Shown here piece after piece: positions 52,601-62,286 of a stretch of DNA of 64,000 nucleotides; the first letter of the stretch is position 1, and every line of letters begins with the position of its first letter. This DNA is from Sphingopyxis sp. QXT-31 (GTDB taxonomy: Bacteria > Pseudomonadota > Alphaproteobacteria > Sphingomonadales > Sphingomonadaceae). Under the pieces are notes generated by a model, which did no database searches, was not told the DNA's origin, and saw nothing but the letters and a program-made list of their open reading frames with translations. The position numbers and the translations under genes were made by a program. The DNA lies in contig NZ_CP019449.1 of NCBI RefSeq assembly GCF_001984035.1, positions 558,001-622,000 on the forward strand, in the 5' to 3' direction.

Positions 52601-54718
52601 CTACTTCTTCTCCACCAATTCCCGCAGCAAAAACGCATGCAGCATCGCCGCGCGCACGGCATCCTCGGCATGGTCGGCGCCGACCGAATGCCCGCCCTCC
52701 AGATATTCGTGGTAGTAGACTTTGTTCTTATATTCCTTCAGCCGCGCCGCGAATTTGCGCGCGTGGCCGGGGTGGACGCGGTCGTCCTTGGTCGAGAGGT
52801 AGAGGAAGATCGGCGGATATTTCACGCCCTTCTTCAGATTCTGGTACGGCGAATATTTCGAGATATACGCCCAGTCGGCCGGATCGTCGGGGTCGCCATA
52901 TTCGTCCATCCACGATGCGCCCGCGAGCAATTTGGTATAGCGTTTCATGTCCTTGAGCGGCGAGCCCGAGATCACCGCGCCATAAAGGTCGGGGCGCTGC
53001 TCCATCGCCGCGCCGACCAAGACGCCGCCGTTCGAGCGGCCCGAGATCGCGATCTTGCCCTTGGGGCTGACCCCGGTCGCGACGAGATCCTCGGCGACCG
53101 CGTGCAGGTCGTCGAAGCTGTTCTGGCGCTTCTCGTAGAGTGCGGCCTGATGCCACGCCGGCCCATATTCGCCGCCGCCGCGGATGTTGGCGAGGACATA
53201 GGCGTTGCCGTCCTCGACCCAGAAGAGCCCCAATGGCCCGGCGCGATAAGGCTGGCCGGTCAGGTAACCCGGCGTCTGCGCCGCCTTGAACCCGCCATAG
53301 GCGTGGACCAGCGCCGGGACCGGTCCGGTCGTGCCCTTCTTGCGCGCCAGGAAATAGGGGATTTTCGTCCCGTCCTTCGAGGTTGCGAAGCGCTTCTCGA
53401 CACTCATGTCCTTCGCGTCGAACACCGCGGGCAGGCTCTGGATCGTCTGCGGCGCGCCCGTCTCGCCCAGAGCATAGAGCGTCGGCGGCTGCAGCATCGT
53501 CTCGGCGGTCGCCGGTAGCTGGTTGGTCTTGCCGATCACCCCGGCGATCTGCACCGTGGCATTTTCGGCGAGCGGCACCTCCTTCTGGCTCCAGCGGCCA
53601 TAAGGCTGGTCGCGGCGCAGCGCGAACAGCTTGCCCTCGACATCGTCGAGCGCCTTGACCCAGAGGACGTCGTCGCCCGCCGCAACATTCTCGATCGCTT
53701 GCGACGCCGAGGGCGTCATCACAGGGATGATCGGCACCTGGTCGTTCCGCGCCATTTCGAGCAGCGGCATCGCGATCAGTGACCCCGCGGGGAAGTCGGC
53801 ATAGGCATCGTTGAGGAAGACGATCGCCTGACCGTCGATCACCGCGCGCAATTCGGCGGTCTCGGGAATGATCGTCGTCGTATATTCGCCGCCCTCATAG
53901 GGTTTGGGGAGGTAGAAGTCGGTGGTGTAGAAGCTCTTGTTGCGGCTGATGATCGGCCAGCGCGTGTCGCCGTCCATCTCGGCGCCGACCCCCATGCCGA
54001 CGTCGGCGGTCTCGCCTTCGACCAAGGTCTCGGCCGCCGACAGCGGCGTGCCACGCTTCCAGCGCTTGACGATGCGCGGGTAGCCCGACGTCGTCATGCT
54101 GCCCGCGCCGAAATCGGTCGCGACGAGCAGATTGTCGGCATCCTCCCACGTCACGCTGCTCTTGGCGAGCGGCAGCGCGAAGCCGCCATCGACGAAGGTC
54201 CCGGTCGTACGGTCCCATTCGCGGACGATATCGGCGTCGGTACCGCCGGGGCTCAGCGAGACGAGGCAACGCTTGTATTCGGGCGCAAGGCAGTCGGCGC
54301 CGTGCCACACCCAGCTCTGCTTCTCGGCCTTGCCGAGCGCATCGACGTCGATCAGCGTCTTCCACTCGGGCTTGCCTGCGAGATAGGCGGCGAGGGAGCT
54401 CTGGCGCCACAGCCCGCGCGGATTGGCGCCGTCGCGCCAGAAATTGGTGATCGTCTCGCCCATCACCTCGCCGGGCATCGCGATCTGGCGGTCGTCGTCG
54501 AGGATGGTGCGCGCGCGCTTGCGGTCGGCCTCGAAGCCGGGGCGACCGAGGATCAGCTTGTCGGTTTCGGCATTCTCCGCCTTCACCCAGTCGAGCGCCT
54601 TCTTGCCCTCGATCTCCTCGAGCCAGAGATAGGGGTCCTTCTCCTCGGTCTCGGCGGCGACGGCGAGGGTTGCGAAGGAACAGCCGAGGGCGAGCGCGGC
54701 GAGGGTAGCGCGGATCAT
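52601..54718 (-). CDS. Prolyl oligopeptidase family (S9) serine peptidase, exported
   Basis: A 705-aa peptidase with a signal peptide (MIRATLAALALGCSFATLAVAAE). After EKDPYLWLEEIEGKKALDWVKAEN comes a beta-propeller-like region, then the alpha/beta-hydrolase domain. The nucleophile is in ISGRSNGGVLVGAAMEQRPDLY (GxSxGG, about residue 563), the aspartate in YLSTKDDRVHPGHARKF (about 645), the histidine in YLEGGHSVGAD (about 675). It cleaves peptides after proline in the periplasm. Confidence 0.93.
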   Translation of the reverse strand: MIRATLAALALGCSFATLAVAAETEEKDPYLWLEEIEGKKALDWVKAENAETDKLILGRPGFEADRKRARTILDDDRQIAMPGEVMGETITNFWRDGANPRGLWRQSSLAAYLAGKPEWKTLIDVDALGKAEKQSWVWHGADCLAPEYKRCLVSLSPGGTDADIVREWDRTTGTFVDGGFALPLAKSSVTWEDADNLLVATDFGAGSMTTSGYPRIVKRWKRGTPLSAAETLVEGETADVGMGVGAEMDGDTRWPIISRNKSFYTTDFYLPKPYEGGEYTTTIIPETAELRAVIDGQAIVFLNDAYADFPAGSLIAMPLLEMARNDQVPIIPVMTPSASQAIENVAAGDDVLWVKALDDVEGKLFALRRDQPYGRWSQKEVPLAENATVQIAGVIGKTNQLPATAETMLQPPTLYALGETGAPQTIQSLPAVFDAKDMSVEKRFATSKDGTKIPYFLARKKGTTGPVPALVHAYGGFKAAQTPGYLTGQPYRAGPLGLFWVEDGNAYVLANIRGGGEYGPAWHQAALYEKRQNSFDDLHAVAEDLVATGVSPKGKIAISGRSNGGVLVGAAMEQRPDLYGAVISGSPLKDMKRYTKLLAGASWMDEYGDPDDPADWAYISKYSPYQNLKKGVKYPPIFLYLSTKDDRVHPGHARKFAARLKEYKNKVYYHEYLEGGHSVGADHAEDAVRAAMLHAFLLRELVEKK

Positions 54719-54784
54719 CTGGTTCTCCGAAAATCGTCCGATGCTGCTGTGTTAGCACCACCGGACGGCCGGAGGGAAGCGCCG

Positions 54785-55207
54785 CTATTGGTCGATGATC
54801 ATCGTGCCCGGATGATGTTTGTCGAGGTGCTTCTTGATGATCTTGAGGTTGCGCGTGTTCGAACGGAAGAACAGGTCGAAGGCGTCGCCGACGAGCGGGA
54901 TCGCGCCCAGCGTCGTATCGACGCCGAGGTTGCCGATCATCCGCCAGATCTTCCACTTCGGCATGCCGAGGTTGCGGGCCTCCCAGATCAGATACGCGCC
55001 CATCGCCGCGGCGATGACGTCGCCGACGACGGGCACGAGGCCGACGATCGCGTCGAGACCGACGGGGCGGTTGATGCCGGGGATCACGAAGCTGCGCTCG
55101 AGGATGATCTCGAGCGTCTCGACGCGCTTGCGCAGGGCGGCGGGATCGCGGCGATTCTGGATCAACGCGTCGAAGATCGCGTCGGTATCGGGGGTCGAAG
55201 GGGCCAT
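54785..55207 (-). CDS. DUF4112 family membrane protein
   Basis: A 140-aa protein. RVETLEIILERSFVIPGINRPVGLDAIVGLVPVVGDVIAAAMGAYLIWEARNLGMPKWKIWRMIGNLGVDTTLGAIPLVGDAFDLFFRSNTRNLKIIKKHL is the DUF4112 pattern with its repeated GLVPVVGD / GAIPLVGD motifs, each in a hydrophobic segment. The function is unknown. It stands alone. Confidence 0.92.
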   Translation of the reverse strand: MAPSTPDTDAIFDALIQNRRDPAALRKRVETLEIILERSFVIPGINRPVGLDAIVGLVPVVGDVIAAAMGAYLIWEARNLGMPKWKIWRMIGNLGVDTTLGAIPLVGDAFDLFFRSNTRNLKIIKKHLDKHHPGTMIIDQ

Positions 55208-55251
55208 CCTTGGGTCCTTTCAATCAGCGCCCGATCTTGAGCGCCACTGTA

Positions 55252-56757
55252 TTAGTTGGGTAGGGCAATCATGTGATTCAAGGGGTGCTGCGCCCGGCCG
55301 TTGGCGCGCAGCCCGGTCAGCCGCTGCGACGCGACCGACCAGCGCAGCGGGGTGGCGATCGGGATGAAGGGCGAATAGCCCGCGAGCAGCTCCTCGGCCT
55401 CGCCGATCAGCCGCGCGCGTTCGGCGGCGCTGATCGCCGCTACTGCCTCGTCGATTTTCTCCTGCGCGTCGCGGTGGCACATGGTGTCGGCGCGGCACGA
55501 CAGGCGGCGCAGACCCCAAAGGGCATCGTCATTGGGCATCAGCTCGTCGATCAGCCGCAAGTCCGCGGTTGCGGTCATGCCGACGCGGCGGCTGGGCATG
55601 CCGATGCGGGCGAAGTCGGCGGCGACATAGGCATAGAGGATGCGGCCGCCGGGCGAGTCGGGCACCGCAATGCGCAGCGGTTCGACGATGTGACCCCCCT
55701 CGCGCCAGGCATCGACGGCGCGCTTCGCCTGCGCAAGGCGCGATTGGTCGTCATAGTCGGCCCAGGCGGGGAGCAGGGGCGCCGGGCCGACGTCGCGTGT
55801 GTAGAGGTCGGGGCGCAGGGTCAGCTGCGGCTGCCATTCCTGAAGACCGAAGGCAGCGATCAGCCGGTCGCGGCGGATCGCGCGCGACAGCGCCTCGCGA
55901 TTGGCCTGGATGCCGATAAAGCCGTCGGTGTTGACGAAGCTCAGCCCGAAGAGCCCGGGGACCGGATCGACCACAAGCCGCGAGCGCCCGATGTTCGACG
56001 CGGCGAAATAGGGCAGGGTGGAGAAGCGGCCGCCGATGACGCCGTCGGCATAGCCGTTCTTGAAGCGCGCGAGCGCTTTTGGGGCCGAGGTGCCGACGAG
56101 TTCGATCGATGCCGCGGGATCGGCCGCGGCCGCCTCGGCGGCTTCGGGATCCTCGGCCAGCGGGTCGGCGACCGGCGTGAGCAGCATCGCCTTGCCGACG
56201 CGTTTGGCGCGCATCGGTCCCCAGCCGTTGCCGCGGTTGACGATCGCCATCGACGGCTGCGCGAGCAATTCGAGCATGCCCGGCTGCGCGACCGATAGGC
56301 GGATTTCGATGACCGTGTCGGTCATCGCGCGGATCGCCTCGATCTCCGGAAAATCGCCGCGCAGCGGGTGGCGGCTGCCGGGGCCGAGATAAGAACGCAG
56401 GATCGCGGCGACGTCGCCCGCGGTGACCTTGCGCCCGTTCGCCCATTTGGCCTCGCGGATGCGGAAGATATAGCTGCGCCCATCGCCGGTCACCGTCCAG
56501 CGCTCGGCGAGCCCGACGTCGATCTGCGCCTCGCCGTCGTAGCTGACGAGGCCCTGCGAGCTGGCGTCGAGCAGCGCGGCATTGGCGGCGTTGAGCTCGC
56601 CGCCCACGGGGCTGACGCTGCCGTTGAGGGTGCCGATCGCGGCGATCGTCACCGGGCCGCGCGCACCGAACAGCCCGCAGCCCGACAGCGGCAACGCCAG
56701 GCTCGCCACCGCCGCGGTTGCCGCCGCGATGCGTCCATATCTGCCTGCTGCCGTCAT
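55252..56757 (-). CDS. ABC transporter substrate-binding lipoprotein (SBP family 5)
   Basis: About 501 aa from ATG 56757 (an upstream GTG at 56778 is possible). The lipobox LPLSGC sets the lipidated cysteine near residue 27. Family 5 features: ASSQGLVSYDGEAQIDVGLAERWTVTGDGRSYIFRIREAKWANGRKVTAGDVAAIL and the closing ERARLIGEAEELLAGYSPFIPIATPLRW. These proteins bind peptides or related ligands. No permease or ATPase genes adjoin it, so it may work alone. Confidence 0.88.
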   Translation of the reverse strand: MTAAGRYGRIAAATAAVASLALPLSGCGLFGARGPVTIAAIGTLNGSVSPVGGELNAANAALLDASSQGLVSYDGEAQIDVGLAERWTVTGDGRSYIFRIREAKWANGRKVTAGDVAAILRSYLGPGSRHPLRGDFPEIEAIRAMTDTVIEIRLSVAQPGMLELLAQPSMAIVNRGNGWGPMRAKRVGKAMLLTPVADPLAEDPEAAEAAAADPAASIELVGTSAPKALARFKNGYADGVIGGRFSTLPYFAASNIGRSRLVVDPVPGLFGLSFVNTDGFIGIQANREALSRAIRRDRLIAAFGLQEWQPQLTLRPDLYTRDVGPAPLLPAWADYDDQSRLAQAKRAVDAWREGGHIVEPLRIAVPDSPGGRILYAYVAADFARIGMPSRRVGMTATADLRLIDELMPNDDALWGLRRLSCRADTMCHRDAQEKIDEAVAAISAAERARLIGEAEELLAGYSPFIPIATPLRWSVASQRLTGLRANGRAQHPLNHMIALPN

Positions 56758-56845
56758 TCCGCGCCTTTTTCGCTGCACCCACTAAGCCAATCATAACCAA
56801 GTGCTGCGAAACGGGAATAGGGCTCCGGGGGTATTTGGCGAGGAT

Positions 56846-57778
56846 ATGCACGGCGAGGGCGAGGAAAAGGACGGCGAGGTCGTCGCGCTGCGTATCGACA
56901 TCGGCGGCCGGACGCTCGGCCATGTCCGGCGGCGGCTGCGCGTCGTGGCGCACGACCTCGACGCCGTGCTCGCCGGGGCGCCGGCCGCGATGCCGCCCGC
57001 GGGGCATGACGGCTGGCTGCTCCGCTCGCTCCCCGCCGCGCGGCTGCCCGAAGTGGCGGCGGAGCTGGACGGCTGGCTGGTGGCGGTGCGCCAGCACTAT
57101 CCGCGCCACTATATCGCGATGGACGGGCGGAGCTTCGACGACTGGTGGCAGGGCTTTTCGTCGAAGACGCGCTCGACGCTGTCGCGCAAGGGGCGGAAGC
57201 TGGCCGCGCAGATCGAGGGCGGCTTTACGGTGCGCGGCTATCGCAGCCCCGCTGAAATCCGTACCTTCATGGCGCTGGCGGCCCCGCTGTCGGAACGCAC
57301 CTATCAGGCGCGGCGGATGCAGGCGGGGCTGCCGAACGGCGAGGCCGATATCGCCGCGGCGGCCGCGGCAGCGGACGCGGGCGATGTTCGTGCCTTCCTG
57401 CTGTTCGTCGGCGACCGGGCGATCGCCTATCTCTACCTGCCGGTCGCGCGCGACATCCTGGTCTATGCGCATCTCGGCTACGATCCCGATTTCGCCGAGC
57501 TGTCGCCGGGCACGGTGCTCCATGTCGAAGCGATGCGCGCGCTCTTTGCCGAAGGGCGTTTCCGCGCCTTCGACTTCACGGAGGGCGATGGCGCCCACAA
57601 GGCGCAGGCCGGCCGCGAATCGATCGCCTGCGCCGATGTGCTGGTGCTGCGCCGGACGCTCCGCAATCGCGCGGCGCTGGCGGTGATGCGGGGCGTCGAT
57701 GCGGCGGCAGCGCAGGGCAAGGCGTGGCTCGACCAGCTGGGGCTGCGCGCGCGGGTGAAGGCCTTGCTCCGGCGCTGA
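56846..57778 (+). CDS. GNAT-like acetyltransferase (BioF2/CelD-like domain)
   Basis: About 310 aa from ATG 56846 (a start at 56801 is also open). YIAMDGRSFDDWWQGFSSKTRSTLSRKGRKLAAQIEGGFTVRGYRSPAEI, then LLFVGDRAIAYLYLPVARDILVYAHLGYDPDFAELSPGTVLHVEAMRALFAEGRFRAFDFTEGDGAHKA matches the Acetyltransf_6 (BioF2-like) domain found in proteins of cellulose and capsule pathways. It is divergent from the lipoprotein gene. The substrate is unknown. Confidence 0.82.
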   Translation: MHGEGEEKDGEVVALRIDIGGRTLGHVRRRLRVVAHDLDAVLAGAPAAMPPAGHDGWLLRSLPAARLPEVAAELDGWLVAVRQHYPRHYIAMDGRSFDDWWQGFSSKTRSTLSRKGRKLAAQIEGGFTVRGYRSPAEIRTFMALAAPLSERTYQARRMQAGLPNGEADIAAAAAAADAGDVRAFLLFVGDRAIAYLYLPVARDILVYAHLGYDPDFAELSPGTVLHVEAMRALFAEGRFRAFDFTEGDGAHKAQAGRESIACADVLVLRRTLRNRAALAVMRGVDAAAAQGKAWLDQLGLRARVKALLRR

Positions 57779-57796
57779 GGCGCATGGCATTGTTGC

Positions 57797-57882
57797 TGGT
57801 GCGGACGGCGGGACTTGAACCCGCATGACACGAGGCCGGCAGATTTTAAGTCTGCTGCGTCTACCGATTTCGCCACGTCCGC
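57797..57882 (-). tRNA. tRNA-Leu (anticodon TAA)
   Basis: The acceptor GCGGACG pairs with CGTCCGC; the anticodon loop reads CTTAAAA with TAA; there is a long variable arm as in class II tRNAs, a T arm GCGGGTTCAAGTCCCGC, and CCA is encoded. Confidence 0.96.
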
Positions 57883-57971
57883 CCAGCCTCGCCGGTCAAG
57901 CCGAGGCGCGCGGAGAGGTCAAGCGATCTTTGCCGCTTCACCGCCTCGGGCGGACCGGCTAGAGGGGCCGG

Positions 57972-58919
57972 ATGGAAGCTGTCCTCACCATCGCCGGACT
58001 CGGCAAGACGTACAAGGGCGGCCATACCGCGCTGTCGTCCGTCGACCTCACCATCAACAAGGGCGAGATTTTTGCGCTGCTCGGCCCCAATGGCGCGGGC
58101 AAGACGACATTGATCAGCATCGTCTGCGGCATCGTGACGCCCAGCATGGGAACCGTGACGGTCGCGGGGCACGATCACCAGCGCGACTATCGCGCGGCGC
58201 GCGCGATGATCGGGCTGGTACCGCAGGAATTGCACACCGACGCGTTCGAGACCGTGCTGACCACGGTCAGCTTCTCGCGCGGGCTGTTCGGCAAGCCGCG
58301 CGACCCCGCCTTCATCGAACAATTGCTGCGCGACCTGACGCTATGGGACAAGCGCGACGCCAAGATCATGGAGCTGTCGGGCGGGATGAAGCGCCGCGTG
58401 ATGATCGCCAAGGCATTGAGCCACGAACCCGAGATCCTCTTCCTCGACGAGCCGACCGCCGGGGTCGACGTCGAGCTGCGCCGCGACATGTGGAACATGG
58501 TGCGCGGGCTTCGCGAGCGCGGGGTGACCATCATCCTCACCACCCACTATATCGAGGAGGCCGAGGAAATGGCCGACCGTGTCGGGGTGATCACCGGCGG
58601 CCGGCTGATCCTCGTCGAGCAGAAGGACGAGCTGATCAAGAAGCTGGGGCGCAAGACCCTGACGCTCAACCTCGCCGAGCCGCTGGCGGCGATCCCCGAG
58701 GAACTGGCGCAGTGGAAGCTCCAGCTGGCGGGCGACGGCAACGAGCTGGTCTATGAATTCGACAGCCGCGCCGAGGCGACGGGCGTTCCCTCGCTGCTGC
58801 GCCGGATGACCGACATCGGGGTCGCGTTCAAGGACCTGCACACGCGGCAGAGCTCGCTCGAGGATATTTTCGTGGGGCTCGTCCACGACAGCAACAACGC
58901 AAAGGGAGAAGCCGCATGA
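57972..58919 (+). CDS. ABC transporter ATP-binding protein (ABC-2 exporter)
   Basis: A 315-aa ATPase. Walker A is [14 protein letters not shown] (about 36-49), signature [18 protein letters not shown], Walker [14 protein letters not shown]-loop [11 protein letters not shown]. The C-terminal 90 residues form the accessory domain usual for exporters of the drug/polysaccharide type (DrrA/NodI class). It overlaps the permease gene by four bases. Confidence 0.94.
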   Translation: MEAVLTIAGLGKTYKGGHTALSSVDLTINKGEIFALLGPNGAGKTTLISIVCGIVTPSMGTVTVAGHDHQRDYRAARAMIGLVPQELHTDAFETVLTTVSFSRGLFGKPRDPAFIEQLLRDLTLWDKRDAKIMELSGGMKRRVMIAKALSHEPEILFLDEPTAGVDVELRRDMWNMVRGLRERGVTIILTTHYIEEAEEMADRVGVITGGRLILVEQKDELIKKLGRKTLTLNLAEPLAAIPEELAQWKLQLAGDGNELVYEFDSRAEATGVPSLLRRMTDIGVAFKDLHTRQSSLEDIFVGLVHDSNNAKGEAA

Positions 58920-59683
58920 CCGCGAACTGGCGCGGCGTGCGCGCGATCTACATGTTTGAACTGGCGCGCTTCGGGCGCACCTTCTGGACCAGCCTGGCGC
59001 TGCCGGTGATCACCACGGCGCTCTATTTCGTCGTCTTCGGATCGGCGATCGGCAGCCGCATGACCGAGGTCGGCAACGTCCCCTATGGCGCGTTCATCGT
59101 GCCGGGGCTGATGATGCTGACGATGTTCACCGAGAGTATCAGCAACGCCAGTTTCGGCATCTACATGCCCAAATGGACGGGCACGATCTACGAGATGCTG
59201 TCGGCGCCGCTGTCGCCGCTCGAGACCGTGATCGCCTATGTCGGCGCCGCGGCGACCAAGTCGGTGATCATCGGCGCGATCATCTTTGCGACCGCGCATC
59301 TGTTCGTCGACGTCCAGGTCGCGCACCCCCTGTGGATGGTCGCCTTCATGATCCTGATGGCGGTGACCTTCTGCCTGTTCGGCTTCATCATCGGCATCTG
59401 GGCGCAGAGCTTCGAGCAGTTGCAGGTGATCCCGCTGCTCGTCGTCTATCCGCTGACCTTCCTCGGCGGCGCCTTCTATTCGCTCGACATGCTGCCCGCG
59501 GCGTGGCGGACGGTGACGCTGTTCAACCCCGTCGTCTATTTGATCAGCGGGTTCCGCTGGACCTTCTTCGGGCGGGGCGATGTCGGCATCGAGGTCAGCA
59601 TGGGCGCGGTCGCGTTGTTCCTGACGCTGTGCCTCGGCGTGATCTTCTGGATGTTCCGGACGGGCTACCGGCTCAAGAACTGA
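58916..59683 (+). CDS. ABC-2 type transporter permease
   Basis: A 255-aa six-helix permease: [126 protein letters not shown]. These are the ABC-2 family blocks. It pairs with the ATPase directly upstream. The substrate is unknown. Confidence 0.94.
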   Translation: MTANWRGVRAIYMFELARFGRTFWTSLALPVITTALYFVVFGSAIGSRMTEVGNVPYGAFIVPGLMMLTMFTESISNASFGIYMPKWTGTIYEMLSAPLSPLETVIAYVGAAATKSVIIGAIIFATAHLFVDVQVAHPLWMVAFMILMAVTFCLFGFIIGIWAQSFEQLQVIPLLVVYPLTFLGGAFYSLDMLPAAWRTVTLFNPVVYLISGFRWTFFGRGDVGIEVSMGAVALFLTLCLGVIFWMFRTGYRLKN

Positions 59684-59705
59684 GCCGGGCCTCATACGGC
59701 CGGCG

Positions 59706-59987
59706 TCAGCTGCCGTTGAGCCGCTCGCGCATTTCCTTGCCGGGCTTGAAATAGGGCACGCTCTTCGCCTGCACGTCGACCGCTGCGCCGGTGCGCGGGT
59801 TGCGGCCGGTGCGCGAGTCGCGGCTGCGGGTCGAAAAGGCGCCGAAGCCGCGCAGTTCGACGCGGCCGCCCGACGCGAGCTGGTCCACGATGGAATCGAA
59901 GAAAACATCGACGATCTTTTCCACCTCTTCGAGGCGTAAATCGCTGTTTTCGCTAGCGATCTTTTGAACCAGTTCCGACCGGATCAT
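59706..59987 (-). CDS. ihfB: Integration host factor beta subunit
   Basis: A 93-aa HU/IHF protein: [91 protein letters not shown]. The proline of the DNA-intercalating arm is in RNPRTG. It bends DNA with the alpha subunit. It follows rpsA on the same strand, the common order in Proteobacteria (rpsA-ihfB), after a terminator. Confidence 0.95.
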   Translation of the reverse strand: MIRSELVQKIASENSDLRLEEVEKIVDVFFDSIVDQLASGGRVELRGFGAFSTRSRDSRTGRNPRTGAAVDVQAKSVPYFKPGKEMRERLNGS

Positions 59988-60124
59988 CAGCTTCCCCTAT
60001 CGTTGACGCGCATCTTTACGATGCAGGCTACCGGTCGTTGCCGGCCCCTTGCGTGAGACCCCTCCCAACGCAACGCGGAGACTAACATGAATCAGCAGGG
60101 GCGCAAAATATATCGCGGAATCAA

Positions 60125-60154
60125 AAGGCCCGCCGGACGCATCCGGCGGGCCTT
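60125..60154 (-). terminator. rpsA terminator
   Basis: A 13-bp perfect stem (AAGGCCCGCCGGA/TCCGGCGGGCCTT) with a 4-base loop, followed on the minus strand by TTGATT; 30 bases after the rpsA stop. Confidence 0.88.
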
Positions 60155-60183
60155 CTGTCTCATTTCGGGTATGAGGGGCTGGA

Positions 60184-61899
60184 TCAGCCCTTCTTGCCGG
60201 CCTTCAGCGCTTCGCCGAGGATGTCGCCGAGCGAGGCACCCGAATCCGACGAGCCGTACTGCGCGACGGCCTGCTTCTCTTCGGCGATCTGCATCGCCTT
60301 GACCGAGAAGCTGGGCTTCTTCGAACGGTCGAAGCCGGTAACCATCGCGTCGAACTTCTGACCGACCTGATAGCGCTCGGGGCGCTGCTCGTCGCGGTCG
60401 CGGCCGAGGTCGGCGCGCTTGATGAAGCCGGTGGCGCCATCGTCGCCGGCCTGGACTTCGAGGCCATTGTCGCGGACTTCGAGGACGGTGACCGTGACGA
60501 CGTCGTTCTTCTTCACCGAGCCGGCGGCAGCGGTGCCGGTGCCGCCAACGGCGGGTGCACCCTTTTCAAGCTGCTTGATGCCGAGGCTGATGCGTTCCTT
60601 CTCGACGTCGACGTCGAGAACGACGACCTGCACGGCCTCGCCCTTGCGGTGGAGGTGCAGCGCTTCCTCGCCCGAGATGCCCCAGGCGATGTCCGACATG
60701 TGGACCATGCCGTCGACGTCGCCCGGCAGGCCGACGAACAGGCCGAATTCGGTAGCATTCTTGACTTCGCCTTCGACGACCGAGCCCACCGGGTGGGTTT
60801 CGGCGAACGCGCCCCAGGGGTTCGACTGGGCCTGCTTGAGGCCGAGCGAGATGCGGCGCTTGTCGCTGTCGACTTCGAGGACGATGACGTCGACTTCCTG
60901 GCTGGTCGAGACGATCTTGCCGGGGTGGACGTTCTTCTTGACCCACGACATTTCGCTGACGTGGACCAGGCCTTCGATGCCGGCTTCCAGTTCGACGAAC
61001 GCACCATAGTCGGTGATGTTCGTGACGACGCCCGACAGCTTCGCACCAACGGGATATTTGGCGGCGACGCCTTCCCACGGATCGCTTTCGAGCTGCTTCA
61101 TGCCCAGGCTGATGCGCTGCGTGTCGCGGTTGATGCGGATGATCTGGACGCGGACGGTGTCACCGATGTTGATGACTTCGCTCGGGTGGTTGACGCGCTT
61201 GTAGCTCATGTCGGTGACATGGAGCAGGCCGTCGATGCCGCCGAGGTCGACGAACGCACCATAGTCGGTGATGTTCTTGACGGCGCCTTCGATGATCTGA
61301 CCTTCTTCCAGGTTCTGGATCAGGCCCGAGCGCTGTTCGGCGCGCGTTTCTTCCAGGATGGCGCGGCGCGACACGACAATGTTGCCGCGGCGGCGATCCA
61401 TCTTGAGGATCTGGAAGGGCTGCGGCAGGTCCATGAGCGGGCCGACGTCGCGCACGGGGCGGATGTCGACCTGGCTGCCGGGCAGGAACGCCACGGCGCC
61501 GCCGAGATCGACGGTGAAGCCGCCCTTGACGCGGCCGAAGATGACGCCTTCGACGCGCGCTTCCTTGTTGAACTCTTCTTCCAGGCGGTCCCAGGCGGCT
61601 TCGCGGCGGGCGCGGTCGCGGGACAGCATGGTTTCGCCATTGGCGTTTTCGACGCGGTCGACATAGACTTCGACTTCGTCACCGACGTTGATGTCGGCCT
61701 TCTGGCCCGGCATGGCGAATTCGCGGAGCGGCACGCGGCCTTCGCTCTTCAAACCAATGTCGATCACTGCCAGGTCGTTTTCGATCGCGGTCACGGTGCC
61801 CTTGACGACGCGGCCTTCAAAGCCGCCGTCGGCACCACCCAGCGATTCGTCGAGCAGCGCGGCGAAATCGTCGCGCGTCGGAAAAGCCGTAGAGGCCAT
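60184..61899 (-). CDS. rpsA: 30S ribosomal protein S1
   Basis: A 571-aa S1 with the usual six S1/OB-fold repeats: for example GTVTAIENDLAVIDIGLKSEGRVPL, VEGVIFGRVKGGFTVDLGGAVAFLPGSQVD, IEGAVKNITDYGAFVDLGGIDGLLHVTDMSY, LSGVVTNITDYGAFVELEAGIEGLVHVSEMSW, VEGEVKNATEFGLFVGLPGDVDGMVHMSD. It helps mRNA bind the ribosome. cmk is normally just upstream; here a nucleotide cyclase on the other strand lies between them. Confidence 0.97.
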   Translation of the reverse strand: MASTAFPTRDDFAALLDESLGGADGGFEGRVVKGTVTAIENDLAVIDIGLKSEGRVPLREFAMPGQKADINVGDEVEVYVDRVENANGETMLSRDRARREAAWDRLEEEFNKEARVEGVIFGRVKGGFTVDLGGAVAFLPGSQVDIRPVRDVGPLMDLPQPFQILKMDRRRGNIVVSRRAILEETRAEQRSGLIQNLEEGQIIEGAVKNITDYGAFVDLGGIDGLLHVTDMSYKRVNHPSEVINIGDTVRVQIIRINRDTQRISLGMKQLESDPWEGVAAKYPVGAKLSGVVTNITDYGAFVELEAGIEGLVHVSEMSWVKKNVHPGKIVSTSQEVDVIVLEVDSDKRRISLGLKQAQSNPWGAFAETHPVGSVVEGEVKNATEFGLFVGLPGDVDGMVHMSDIAWGISGEEALHLHRKGEAVQVVVLDVDVEKERISLGIKQLEKGAPAVGGTGTAAAGSVKKNDVVTVTVLEVRDNGLEVQAGDDGATGFIKRADLGRDRDEQRPERYQVGQKFDAMVTGFDRSKKPSFSVKAMQIAEEKQAVAQYGSSDSGASLGDILGEALKAGKKG

Positions 61900-62286
61900 A
61901 GATGTTCTTCCTTACTTCATTTGTTCCGGCCAAGCGGTTGGTTCCGCTGGTCTTGTGGCCGATCCGCCACGCCCGCCGGATGCGGAGCGCAGCATCCTTC
62001 GCACATGCCATCGGCGAGCCATGGGCAAAGCAAAAAGGGCGCGACGAGTGCGCCCCGTCACGCCCGACGCTTGTTATAAGCGGCGGTCTGTCCATGCCTC
62101 GACCGGCTGGAAAGCCCGTCGGACGAGCGGGCCTATAGGCGCGAAGCGGCGGATTAGCAAGCTGGAAGCGTCCTTTCATCATCACCCCGGACTTGATCCG
62201 GGGCGGCCAGAAGGAGTGAACGGAAGCGGGTAAACCCCATCGTAAGACCTCACCCCTATGCTCGCGCCCTATCGAGAGGGGTCTCA
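61900..62286. other. Intergenic region with rpsA leader and a palindrome
   Basis: No gene seen. It should hold the rpsA promoter and leader (minus) and the cyclase promoter (plus); only the palindrome at 62185 is clear. Confidence 0.5.
62185..62203. repeat. REP-like palindrome
   Basis: CCCCGGA-CTTGA-TCCGGGG, a palindrome known to be frequent between genes of sphingomonads and other Alphaproteobacteria. Confidence 0.65.
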